64,000 bases of DNA from Paulownia fortunei. Taxonomy: Eukaryota; Streptophyta; Magnoliopsida; Lamiales; Paulowniaceae. A program made the position numbers and the translations under genes. Where the stretch lies: positions 17,830,551-17,894,550 of the forward strand of contig CM033106.1 of assembly GCA_019321725.1 (NCBI GenBank). The letters are read 5' to 3'. Positions 22,184 through 31,994 of the stretch are shown piece by piece (position 1 is the first letter of the stretch; each line of letters opens with the position of its first letter). The notes beneath the pieces were generated by a model that saw nothing but the letters and a program-made list of their open reading frames with translations, searched no databases and was not told where the DNA came from.

Positions 22184-22960
22184 CCAAGGTTCCTAGCCAC
22201 TAAGGAGTCACCATTCCAGAATGACGTTCCAGCAGCTCCGCACTAATGAATTAGGCGAAGATAATTCATCACTTTCCAAATAATTCGTTGAGAAGTGAAT
22301 AGAATAGCCCTGTATTTCAAATCATTTCTACCAGTCCAACTAAACCATAGGATGAGAAGGGGGATGATGCTATTACTTAGGACTTTAATACTTGAAGATT
22401 CGGTATACCTTCAAGCTTGGAGAAAAAGCTGAACTGAATCAGTTTGAGGTAGCCTCAAATTAAATTTTCCAGTAAAAAACTCCCAAATATTGCCAGCATG
22501 TATGCAGTACAAAAATAAGTGACTTACACTTTCCTGACTAGCCCTACAACAATGACAACCATTTTAAAGCCTGTGCTGCTCATCTTCATATCAACTAGTA
22601 TCCAGTCTCTAAGTAATCTCCACATAAATACAGACATTGTAGGTGTGACAGTGGGATTCTAGATTGCTGCCATCAAACTTTGTCGAGGCTTTGAAATGCG
22701 ATGAACATTCCAAGCTGACTTAATAGTCAATTGTCTCAACGAAGTAGGCTTCCAGACCAGCAAATCCTCATAGCCAACCAAAAGAGGATTATCAATAATA
22801 TCTTTAACTAGAAACTCCAGCAAGTGAGATTACAATTTATCAACATTCCATTTATTATTAACCACAAATACTGAGCATGGATCCAAAGAACGCCCCTTAC
22901 CTACAATTTGAGCAAGCGGAGATGTCCCAATCCAGTGGACATACCAAAAAGGCAAGAACC
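22184..22960 (-). pseudogene. LINE zf-RVT zinc-binding region and linker to RNase H
   Basis: The minus strand near 22580-22470 reads CHCCRASQESVSHLFLYC then AGNIWEFF, the Cys/His zf-RVT motif that follows RT in plant L1 elements. A degraded linker (ILWFSWTGRNDLKYR) continues to the gypsy insertion. Confidence 0.8.
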
Positions 22961-23001
22961 CCTTCTAACCCATTAATAGATATTTGGCTCCACCTCATGC
23001 C

Positions 23002-23289
23002 TCACCCTACATAATCTTTTCCAAAGAAATGAGTATAAGCCGTACAAGGAGACTGACTTGGATGACTAGAATGGCAGTACTTTATCCGCATGAAACGTGC
23101 CCATAAGGACTCATCAATCCTCACATTCCACCATAATTTACTTGAGAAAGCATAAATAACATCCTCCAATTTTCTAATTCCTAAACCACCTTCAGCAAAA
23201 GGGAGAGAAATCTTATTCCAAGAACACCAATGGGTTTTTGATGAACCTTCATAAGCACCCCAAAAGAATCTAGCAAACATGTGCTCCAC
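23002..23289 (-). pseudogene. LINE reverse transcriptase C-terminal region
   Basis: The 95-codon frame has FARFFWGAYEGSSKTHWCSW, ISLPFAEGGLGIRKLED, AFSSKLWWNVR and SLWARFMRIKYC, the conserved post-palm segment of plant non-LTR RTs. The surrounding sequence to about 23640 is the same domain, with stops. Confidence 0.88.
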
Positions 23290-23642
23290 TCATTGAATAA
23301 CTACTTTAGGTGCCGCCAATACCTGAAACATATGAAGAGGCATAGAACATAATACACTTCGAATAAGCTCCAATCTCCCATGAGATAAATGATTCTTCCC
23401 TCATCCAAATATACGGCTTTGAATCTTAGCTATGATATCATCAAACAATGTAGCTTTTTTCCTACCTTGATCAAAAAGATGCAAGGTAGGTTAATGGAAA
23501 CCTTTTAGAAGAGAATCCAGTAATTGATTTTATAACTTGAATCTTCAAAACTGAAACCTTACATCCCCCAACAAATGAGCTCTTTTGAATGTTAATACTT
23601 TATCTGGATATGTCTTGATAAGGCTACAAGAACTCCATAAGT

Positions 23643-24537
23643 TTATGCAAACCAGTTGCGTTCACTTTTGTAAAGATTATCACATACGCCAAATGAGAAA
23701 CCAAGATCCCCCGAATTACTATATTGTAACCTCGGACAATTAATAATAAGATGATTCAGGCCACTAGAAAGATATTCAGAGGCCAATATAAATAGTGTCG
23801 GGGATATTGGATCTCTTTGCCTAAGTCCCCTTGTGGATTTAAAAAAGTCATCAGATGCGCCATTAACCAAGACAAGAAAACCAATTATTTTCAAGGCAAT
23901 TGTGAATCAATTGTATGGAATGAGATGTAAATGCAAACCTCATAAGCATCATATAAAGAAATCCTCAATCCACCCTATCATAGGCCTTCGCCATATCCAA
24001 TTTGATAGTCATATTCCCTTCCTTAGCCTTGTTATCAATATAATGTACAAGTTCTTAGGCTAGGAGTATGTTGTCTCCAATTAGGCGACCACTTACAAAG
24101 CCACTTTGATGGAGAAATAAGCTTTAGAAGAATCTTTGGAAGCTTATTTGACAAGAGTTTTAAAAAAAAATCTTGTTAACCACATTACACGGGCTAATTG
24201 GTCGAAAGTTAATCCAATACCTTGGATTTTCAATTTTAGGGATTAGAACAATTGAGGTCCATGTAAAATTTATAGGAATGGGGATACTTAGGAATAAATC
24301 AGAACAAGCATCATATAAATCACACTAGAAATAAAATCCCAACAATGTTGGAAAAACATCGACGAAAACCCATCAGGACCTCCCACACTATCAACATGAA
24401 TTCCGAAAACTACCTCAGGCAACTCTTCAAAGACGGCATTCCACACACCAAATTGGCCTCCTCATCCAACAAAATCCTCATAATATTTGCAAAATCAGCC
24501 TCCCTAAATTCTATTTCCCGGCCTGTGAACTATTAGA
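23643..24537 (-). pseudogene. LINE reverse transcriptase fingers and palm
   Basis: Minus-strand blocks in order: SGREIEFREADFANI near 24520, QSGFVSGRLIGDNILLA and IKLDMAKAYDRVDW around 24110-23970, then FFKSTRGLRQRDPISPTLF (usual RQGDP, here Arg for Gly). The catalytic block reads HLAY directly followed by VIIFTK, so the Ala-Asp-Asp that should lie between is absent (junction 23683/23684). Several frames and stops are involved. Upstream it is cut by the copia LTR at 24538. Confidence 0.85.
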
Positions 24538-24991
24538 TGTAAGGGCATAGATATATATAAAAATATGAGAGCGATAAAAATAAATGGAAGACTAATGTTA
24601 CAAATGTAATATTAATAAAAATATGTTCACTATTTGGTATTACAAACAACACTCGGTACAATTTCTATTTTGTACTCTCAAATAGCCTTGCTTGGTTTTT
24701 TTTTCACCTCCTCAATTTTTCCCTCAGATTGCTTGCTTTCAAATATGAAACAACATTACCTGTTTATAGGCTCAAGCATTACCTAAAATACAATAAAAAT
24801 TTAATTAAAAAAATACACTAAAAGAAGAAAGTGATTGGCCGGTTGTGCTAATCTACAAGTGTCATTCTTAGTGTACCATAATAATGCACTATTCATTCTT
24901 AGTACAACAAAATCATGCACTATCCATTCTTAGTGCAATATAATCATGCACTAATTGGTAAGTGCTTGTATTACAAATTAATATTTTAACA
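24538..24991 (-). repeat. Short copia 3' LTR with a 3 x 31-bp tandem repeat
   Basis: The minus strand starts TGTTAAAATATTAATTTG after a purine-rich AAGAAGTGG and ends ATGCCCTTACA at 24538. At 24863-24955 three 31-base units begin CATTCTTAGT and end ATGCACTA, differing by several bases. Confidence 0.7.
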
Positions 24992-25019
24992 CCACTTCTT
25001 AATTTGTAATTTGGATATT

Positions 25020-25757
25020 ATTTCAAAATTGATCCATCTTTTCAAGACTAATTGATTTAGTGAAACCATCTGCCAACTGCTCATTTGTGTTTACAAACTC
25101 CAATTGAATTCTTGTTCATTCACAAGATTCTTGAGGAAGTGATGACGAATTTCAGTATGCTTCGACGTTGCATGAAAAATTAGATTTTTTGTCATTGCGA
25201 TAGTTGACATATTATCAAAGAAAATTATTGTGGGAGTGCCTTATCTTTGTTGAATATCAGTCAAAATTCTTCGTAGCCAAACTGCTTCACAAGCGGCATA
25301 AGTGGCTACAATATATTCTGTTTCTACTGATGAGAGTGATACTGTCTTTTGCTTCTTAAATGCCTATGCAATTATTTTTGAACCCAAATAAAATACATAA
25401 CCAGATGTACTTTTACGATCATCAAGTGACCCAGCCCAGTCACTATTAGTGTATCTAATAAGCATATTTTTTTCTCTTTGACATGCTTGATGCTAAGTTT
25501 TCTAGTTCTTGAAAGTATCGTAAGATCCTGTTTGTTACTGTATAGTGTAGTTTGCTCGGATTGTGCATGAACCTTGATATCAAATTGACTGGATAGACAA
25601 TATCAGGCCTTGTATTTCTTAAGTAGATCAAGGAGCCGATTAAACTTCTGTAAGTCTTTGCATCAACTTTGGCTACGCCATCATTCAAATATATTTTTTT
25701 ATTAGCTACAAGCGGAGATGAGATTTGCTTGCAATTGTTTATCTGAATTTTTTTCAA
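25020..25757 (-). pseudogene. Copia RNase H region
   Basis: The frame 25757-25455 has YRSLIGSLIYLRNTRPDIVY, ISRFMHNPSKLHY and NRILRYF, the conserved RT-RNase H connection. Downstream, with stops, are STGYVFYLG-like, SVEAEYVA-like and DNLSAI-like blocks and a ...EQLADGFTK-like end near 25060. It would degrade RNA in the RNA-DNA hybrid. Confidence 0.85.
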
Positions 25758-25759
25758 TA

Positions 25760-26330
25760 CTTTTTAAAGATATTTTTCTTAAGAAATTAATATTTCTCGT
25801 TTTAATTGGTGAACTTGAATCCCAAGAAAATATTTCATAAGACTCAAATCAGTCATCTTATACTCCTTCATCATGGCCTTTTTGAAAATTTCCACCATTA
25901 CGGGATCAGTCCCTGTATAAATCAAATCATCTACGTAAAGATAAACAATAAGAAATTATGCACTGTCTTTCTTCACGTATAGTGACGACCCACTTTAACT
26001 TTTTTGAAATCCATTTATCTGAAAATAACTGTCAATTTTGTTGTTCTAGGCTCTTGGTCCTTGTTTTAATTTGTATAATATTTTTCTGAGTTGCTAGATT
26101 ATCTTCTTTGCCTTTGACAACATAATCTTCTGGTTGCTCCACATAAACTTCTTCTTCTGGGTCACCATTGAAAAATGCTGATTTAACATTCAATTGATCA
26201 AACTGGTAGCTCCAATTGTTCTGGTAGAGCTAGGACAAGTAGTATTATTTCCATTCGAGCAACTGGTACAAATATCTTATTGAAATCAACTCTTGACTAT
26301 TGAAGACCGTCATCCCTCTGGCAGATTGAG
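25760..26330 (-). pseudogene. Copia reverse transcriptase, C-terminal two thirds
   Basis: Minus-strand VDFNKIFVPVARMEIILLVL near 26300 begins the RT. LIVYLYVDDLIYTGTD carries an intact catalytic YVDD (complement of 25926-25937), followed by EYKMTDLSLMKYFLGIQV. Stops and shifts occur in between. Confidence 0.87.
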
Positions 26331-26349
26331 GGATTTACTAAATTTGACA

Positions 26350-27010
26350 AGAACTGATCTTAAGAAATCCTTGATGCTTCAGCCAAGCATTAAAAAATCA
26401 AAAAGGTGATGGTTGTCTTTCCAAAGAGACCTCTATCTCGATCAATAAAGGACAGTGATCTGAGTGCTTTCTATCCAAGTGTTTTATTCGCATTTTCGGA
26501 AACACAGCAAACCACTCCAAGGTAATTAAAGCACGATCACGAAGTTGCCGTAAGTTATTACGCTTATTGATCCAAGTGAAGGCTCACCCTCATATCCAAC
26601 ATCCAAAAGCGAGCAATCGAAGATTACCAAAATTTTCCATCGATGGTAATTGTAAAGCTCTCCCACAGTTTTTCTCATGAGCATGCAAAATAATATTAAA
26701 AACCCCAACCACATCCATATTGAGCTACTATGACCAAGATTACGCAACCCTTCCCATAAATCCAATCTCTCTGTTCTTGTACACTTTGCATACACGAAAG
26801 AACAAAAAATGCTCGATGGCAGCAATCGAGACGAGACCAAAACATCAATAAATTGCTCATGGTCACATAGAATATCCAATTGCATATCATCATTACAGAA
26901 TATCCAAATATGCTCAAAAATATTAGAAACAATGCAAAAGAGAACCCTGAGTCATCTCATGTATATCCAAATGAATCTTAAGCTCGAAAATCACAAGCAA
27001 TGTAGTATTA
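26350..27010 (-). pseudogene. LINE APE-type endonuclease domain
   Basis: Minus-strand blocks: SFVYAKCTRTERLDLWEGLR, GGDFN-like near 26700, FTWINKRNNLRQLRDRALIT near 26560, and HLDRKHSDHCPLLIEI near 26460 (the SDH motif with the catalytic His). This enzyme nicks target DNA for target-primed reverse transcription. The domain is spread over three frames. Confidence 0.85.
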
Positions 27011-28700
27011 TGTTTTTCACAAACTCATCATAGTTTTAGCTATTTTGTTTCCAATCGCCCCAATTTTCCACACAAGGAACTTCATATCTAACATCAAAGG
27101 TAGATGTGTTTGACGTAGTCCTTGTAATTCTTCTAGTAATGATTGTCCTTGGAATGGCAGTATGTTTTCTCCTAGGAGATGGCTCCACTTCATCACAAGA
27201 CGTCTGATGATTTTGATCCTCCTCATCACTAAATACGATCAAATCATCGGTAGGATACGGATCAATATTTTTGTGAAAATAGCAAGAAGGGTAAAGCCTG
27301 CATTAACTATGCAAGCTTCTTTATTGACTGCACAATTAGTCAATGCAAGAGAGCTATAAGGGTTAAGGTTACAATCATTTGAACCCTACCTCTCATCTAA
27401 GAGGGATCACTCATATCTTCATTCACCCAATTTAATTCCTCTAAATCTTCATTTAAGATAGAAAACAAATTTGTGATCCGGACCGTTTGCTCATTGATCG
27501 GTTTTTTAGTACTTCCACTTCGATTAGGGATTTCAGAAACCCTAGAGCTAGGATTTTGGACCGGATTAGGATTAGGGCTTTGATGAACTTTATAGTAGAT
27601 AAATCATCCTCCACAACAGATTTCACTTTAACTTCTGACAACTCTTCAAGGAGAGGATCAACAAAAGTACCTTTGTGTATGAGTTGTTGAAATATCTTTA
27701 GGTTTTTCCTTTTTTGCCAGCCTGAGTTTTTTTAGACTTATCAATTGGCACATATTTTAAAGTTCCTTCAGCATGCGATTACACCTACTTTCCCGGATTT
27801 AATCTCTGCACGCTTGCCATCTTGAGCATCAACATCCAGATTATCCTTTGCGTTTGGAATAGGGTTGTGGTTCCCGTTATTAAAACACCAAGAATCCTCA
27901 TGACCTTGATGTTTTCATGTCTTACAGTACTTAGGGGGTTTTCATAAATAACCCGTTGATTAATGATGACATCCCCACGAACTAACGCAATCTCCTCAAT
28001 CGTCTTATTCAACATATTCAACTTAATACACACCCTCACAATACATGGCCATGTTTGATCTGCAGTAGGTTCGTCAACCTTCAAAAGGTGTCCCAATTGC
28101 AGAAGCAAAGTCAAACATTGTATGCTTGTGGAATAGATGCAGAGGTAATTCTGGAAATCCAATCCAGGCTGGAGCTATCCCTGATTCCACCTTAGTGTCA
28201 TAGTTTGGCATCCATTTGAACACTCTCATAGGAGCCCCATCAATAAAAAGCACTTGTTTTATCCAAAGAAGCGCGTAATCCTCTTTATTTGAGATCTTTA
28301 TAACTATATGCTTGTAGTTGATAAGTCCAACGTTACAGGCCCCCGAAAGTTTAAAACCTGAGAATTTTTGGCGAATGATATGAACTGGAGGACAACCATG
28401 GAGAACATCCCAATAAGGGCAAATCGAAAGGAATTAGCCAGACAATCCCTGTCATCTTTTTTGAAAACAATAGCTGGCTCCCCATTCAAAATGGATTTGG
28501 AGGATATTGGATGTTCATCAGGATTGTGGAAGATTTTCTTATTCAACGAAGTGTATCAGAAGTACCAGTAAGAACACTGGGAAATGAAGATTGCCGATAA
28601 TAGAGTCCAAGAGAGGATCAGGAGGCTTAGGTAAAAGGTTAGGGTTAGGGTTGGAGAGAGTTTCAGCAGGTTTGGGAGCATCCAATTTTTCACCTATTAT
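27011..28700 (-). pseudogene. LINE ORF1 with DUF4283-like domain
   Basis: Near 28480-28400 the minus strand reads GEPAIVFKKDDRDCLANSF, followed by FALIGMFS, then KISNKEDYALLWIKQVLFI, MRVFKWMPNYD and WIGFPELPLHLF. That order matches the DUF4283 region of plant LINE ORF1 proteins, which are thought to bind element RNA. A Ser/Lys-rich tail extends to about 27040. ORF1 ends close to where the endonuclease ORF begins. Frames are broken repeatedly. Confidence 0.8.
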
Positions 28701-28916
28701 ACAAGAAAAATATCAGGGTTCTAGAACAATAGTTATTAATGAAAAAATCTTATTTGTAGTATATCAAAGTAATATAGAATTTTTTTTAACTCATGCACAC
28801 ACTCACTCACACATACTGAGGCCAAACCCCTACCAATGAGGTCGATCCCCTACCTCCCACACAAAGGTGAGAAGTTGTACCATCAAACCAAATCTGTATC
28901 TATCTATCTATATCTA
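28701..28916. other. LINE 5' flank and (TATC)n microsatellite
   Basis: No gene is seen. A (TATC/TATATC)n tract runs at about 28897-28920. Confidence 0.5.
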
Positions 28917-31577
28917 TCTATACTATTATAAAAGTGTGAAAGTTTCTTCCAATTTTTTATCCGACTAAATTATTCTTTTAATATTATTAATTTTAATGGT
29001 AGTTATGTAATTTAATAATTATATAATTTTGGAACAAATAATGCTTATTTATTTAATTGGTCAATAAAATTATAAGATAGTTACAATAAGAAAACACTAA
29101 GAGTTCAAGACAAACTCTACTTTCATTTGTTTGATATTCCGAAAATATATGTGAAAATTATATTTATATGTACTTTACCTTTTGTTTTCTCTTTTGTCCA
29201 TTTATATGTTCATATTTTGATTCAATTAATTTGTTAAATGAATATTTTTAAAAGAAGAAATTAAATAGTTCAAATTAAATAAAAAAATCTAATTGTATTT
29301 TGAATTTATTATTTTTAGTTTGATAAGTTAAAATTAAAGAAAAAAGTATTATATTAATTAATAAATATAAAATAAGATATAAAAATTATTTATAAAATTT
29401 GTAAAAGATAATATTTGATATTGGGTATAGTTGATAAATCGAAAAAATAAAACACCAAAATTAAACCAAATACCGAATTTTTATGAAAATAAAAATAAAA
29501 TACCAATTAAGTTTTTTGTTCGACTTTAATAAATATTGAATTTTTATTTCGATTTGATTCCGTCAGTATTTATAAAATTGTGGTCACCCCTATAAAAAAG
29601 TCACATTGAATTAGAATAGAAAAAATATGACACACAGTATAAAAGTTATTTTATTATGAATATTTAAATATGCTAAATATACCTCACAATATCTAATCTA
29701 ATATTCAAAATTAATGTGAAAAATAACATCTATTTTTTTTATATCAATTCAAAGGCACATTCTACTATTATATTTATAATTTTGGTTACTCCACTTATTG
29801 AAAGAAAAAAATAGAGCAAAATCTATTTATTAAAATGCATTCATGACTAACATTGGATCTTTTTCAAATTATGAATTAAATTTGCAAGACCTCAAGAACT
29901 AAGAGACTAAAAGTGTATTCTCTTGTGCTTGGAAGATACAAAAATAATTATATCAATTAATTAAATATTTGATTCCTTTAACATGTGCTTTCTCAAGCCA
30001 CCCACATTTGAATTTTATATTATCTTTACCAATTTGCTAATTTCTTTTGAAAACATGTGTGAAAATTATTTACAACTATTTTACCTTTTGTTTTATCTTT
30101 TGTCCATTTTTTATTCAATGATTTTATTAAATGATTTTTTTAAAAAAATAAATAGTTCAAATTAAATAACAAAATCTAATTGTATTTTGAATTTATTTTT
30201 TTTAGTTTGGTAAGTTAAAATAAGAAAACAAATATAAGATTAATTAATAAATATAAAGTAAGTTATAAATTTTTTTATAAAATTTGTAAAATTAAAATTC
30301 AATATTTTGTATGGGCCGACAAATAAAAATCAAAAATCAAAATCTGACCAAATACCAAATTTTTATGAAAATAAAAATAAAATACCAATTAAGTTTTTTG
30401 TTCGACTTTAATAAATATTGAATTTTTATTTCAATTTGATTCTGTCAGTATTTATAAAATTGTGGTCACCCCTATAAAAAAGTCACATTGAATTAGAATA
30501 GAAAAAATATGACACACAGTATAAAAGTTATTTTATTATGAATATTTAAATATGCTAAATATACCTCACAATATCTAATCTAATATTCAAAATTAATGTG
30601 AAAAATAACATCTATTTTTTTTATATCAATTCAAAAGCACATTCTACTATTATATTTATAATTTTGGTTACTCCACTTATTGAAAGAAAAAAATAGAGCA
30701 AAATCTATTTATTAAAATGCATTCATGACTAACATTGGATCTTTTTCAAATTATGAATTAAATTTGCAAGACCTCAAGAACTAAGAGACTAAAAGTGTAT
30801 TCTCTTGTGCTTGGAAGATACAAAAATAATTATATCAATTAATTAAATATTTGATTCCTTTAACATGTGCTTTCTCAAGCCACCCACATTTGAATTTTAT
30901 ATTATCTTTACCAATTTGCTAATTTCTTTTGAAAACATGTGTGAAAATTATTTACAACTATTTTACCTTTTGTTTTATCTTTTGTCCATTTTTTATTCAA
31001 TGATTTTATTAAATGATTTTTTTAAAAAAATAAATAGTTCAAATTAAATAACAAAATCTAATTGTATTTTGAATTTATTTTTTTTAGTTTGGTAAGTTAA
31101 AATAAGAAAACAAATATAAGATTAATTAATAAATATAAAGTAAGTTATAAATTTTTTTATAAAATTTGTAAAATTAAAATTCAATATTTTGTATGGGCCA
31201 ACAAATAAAAATCAAAAATCAAAATCTGACCGAATACCAAATTTTTATGAAAATATACCTTACAATATTCAGTCTAATTAGATTCATTAAAATTAGTGTG
31301 AAAATAACATCTTATTTTTATATCAAACAAAGGCACATCCCACTATCGTATTTATATTATTGGTTATTCCACAATCGAAAAAAATAGAATACATCAAAAC
31401 CTAAAGTGGATTCAAAATTGAATTTTTTTTGAACCATAGGACTAAATTTGCAAGACCCCCATAAACTATCTATATCATATCTATACTATTTATGAAAGTG
31501 TGAATAACTCAAAAGGTTTCTTAAAATTTCTGAGATACCTATTATACCCTAATAAATAAGTAGTAGATAGTAAAAAA
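28917..31577 (+). mobile_element. Helitron-like sequence, partly tandemly duplicated
   Basis: TCTATACTATTATAAAAG at 28917 and TCTATACTATTTATGAAAG at 31480 both fit the plant Helitron 5' end TCTMTAYTA. Both follow an A, as expected for A|T insertion, and are in the same orientation. Between them is non-coding, very AT-rich sequence. No 3' hairpin with CTRR end and no Rep/helicase frame is seen, so a non-autonomous Helitron is a proposal only. Confidence 0.45.
29466..31240 (+). repeat. Two tandem copies of an 882-bp unit
   Basis: 29466-30347 and 30348-31229 are nearly identical. For example, a 60-codon frame at 29983-30165 recurs unchanged 882 bases later at 30865-31047. A diverged partial copy precedes it (about 29110-29460) and another follows (31193-31400), so the array is older than the last duplication. 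The frames look non-coding. Confidence 0.92.
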
Positions 31578-31677
31578 NNNNNNNNNNNNNNNNNNNNNNN
31601 NNNNNNNNNNNNNNNNNNNNNNNNNNNNNNNNNNNNNNNNNNNNNNNNNNNNNNNNNNNNNNNNNNNNNNNNNNNNN
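31578..31677. other. Assembly gap, 100 N
   Basis: Exactly 100 unknown bases, the usual placeholder for a gap of unknown size. Left and right flanks need not be adjacent in the genome. Confidence 0.99.
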
Positions 31678-31815
31678 ATATATTTGCTATATAATTTGCT
31701 TCAATTCCACCAAACTCAATCCAAACTTTAGAAATTTGTACTATAATAATATTGCAATGCCATCCCGATTGCATATTATACAACCTCTGATATTCTCCTA
31801 CTCACAAGTTAAATT

Positions 31816-31994
31816 TTCCTATATTGCTTCAACTCTTCAACTCTCAAAAACTATCTTCTCACCATCTTCATTGGCCTCATTCTTACTGTAACAGAATCCT
31901 ATGTTGTTCGAGCTCCCTTCAAACCTAATGCACTCATTCTGCCAGTGCACAAAGATACCGCAACCAACCTTCAAATAACCAACCTCCGCAAGAG
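31816..31994 (+). pseudogene. Basic 7S globulin / xylanase-inhibitor-like aspartic protease, N-terminal fragment
   Basis: The plus-strand frame reads a hydrophobic signal-peptide-like stretch (YLLTIFIGLILTV), then RAPFKPNALILPVHKD, then TNLQITNLRK, and is cut by the copia LTR at 31995. The FKP-AL-LPV-KD block is the mature N-terminus of plant A1-type extracellular proteins such as basic 7S globulin, EDGP and TAXI inhibitors. No in-frame ATG is found (a TAA precedes 31813). The remaining ~350 codons are not seen beyond the insertion. Confidence 0.65.

Larger units (their letters stand above)
24538..26345 (-). mobile_element. Truncated Ty1/copia element inserted in the LINE
   Basis: Contains RT (about 26330-25760), RNase H (25757-25020), a PPT-like AAGAAGTGG and one LTR of 454 bp (24991-24538). 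The 5' LTR, gag, protease and integrase are missing and LINE endonuclease follows directly on the right. About 150 or more codons of LINE between endonuclease and RT are also missing, so a deletion removed the 5' half and some target. Confidence 0.82.
6240..28880 (-). mobile_element. L1-type LINE, minus strand, split by three LTR-element insertions
   Basis: Pieces occur in the correct 5'-to-3' order on the minus strand: DUF4283-like ORF1 (28546 down to about 27000), APE-type endonuclease (27010-26350), reverse transcriptase (24537-23000), zinc knuckle-like zf-RVT (about 22600), then a plant-type RNase H (12903-12513 and 6486-6300). Insertions at 24538-26345, 12904-22178 and 6487-12512 split it. 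The gypsy insertion has a perfect TSD in LINE sequence. All pieces carry many stops and frameshifts, so the element is long dead. Exact ends and its own TSD could not be set. Confidence 0.85.

Noticed and set aside
28635..28660. GGTTAGGGTTAGGGTTGG looking like telomeric repeat
   Set aside because: Only about two and a half units, not the plant TTTAGGG form, and on the opposite strand it lies in the LINE ORF1 leader (Asn-Pro repeats).
29983..30165. A 60-codon frame repeated unchanged at 30865-31047
   Set aside because: Its identity comes from the 882-bp tandem duplication. It is hydrophobic and low-complexity from AT-rich sequence, with no family resemblance.
31490..31783. A 97-codon frame on the minus strand
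   Set aside because: It is read through the 100-N gap, so it has no meaning.
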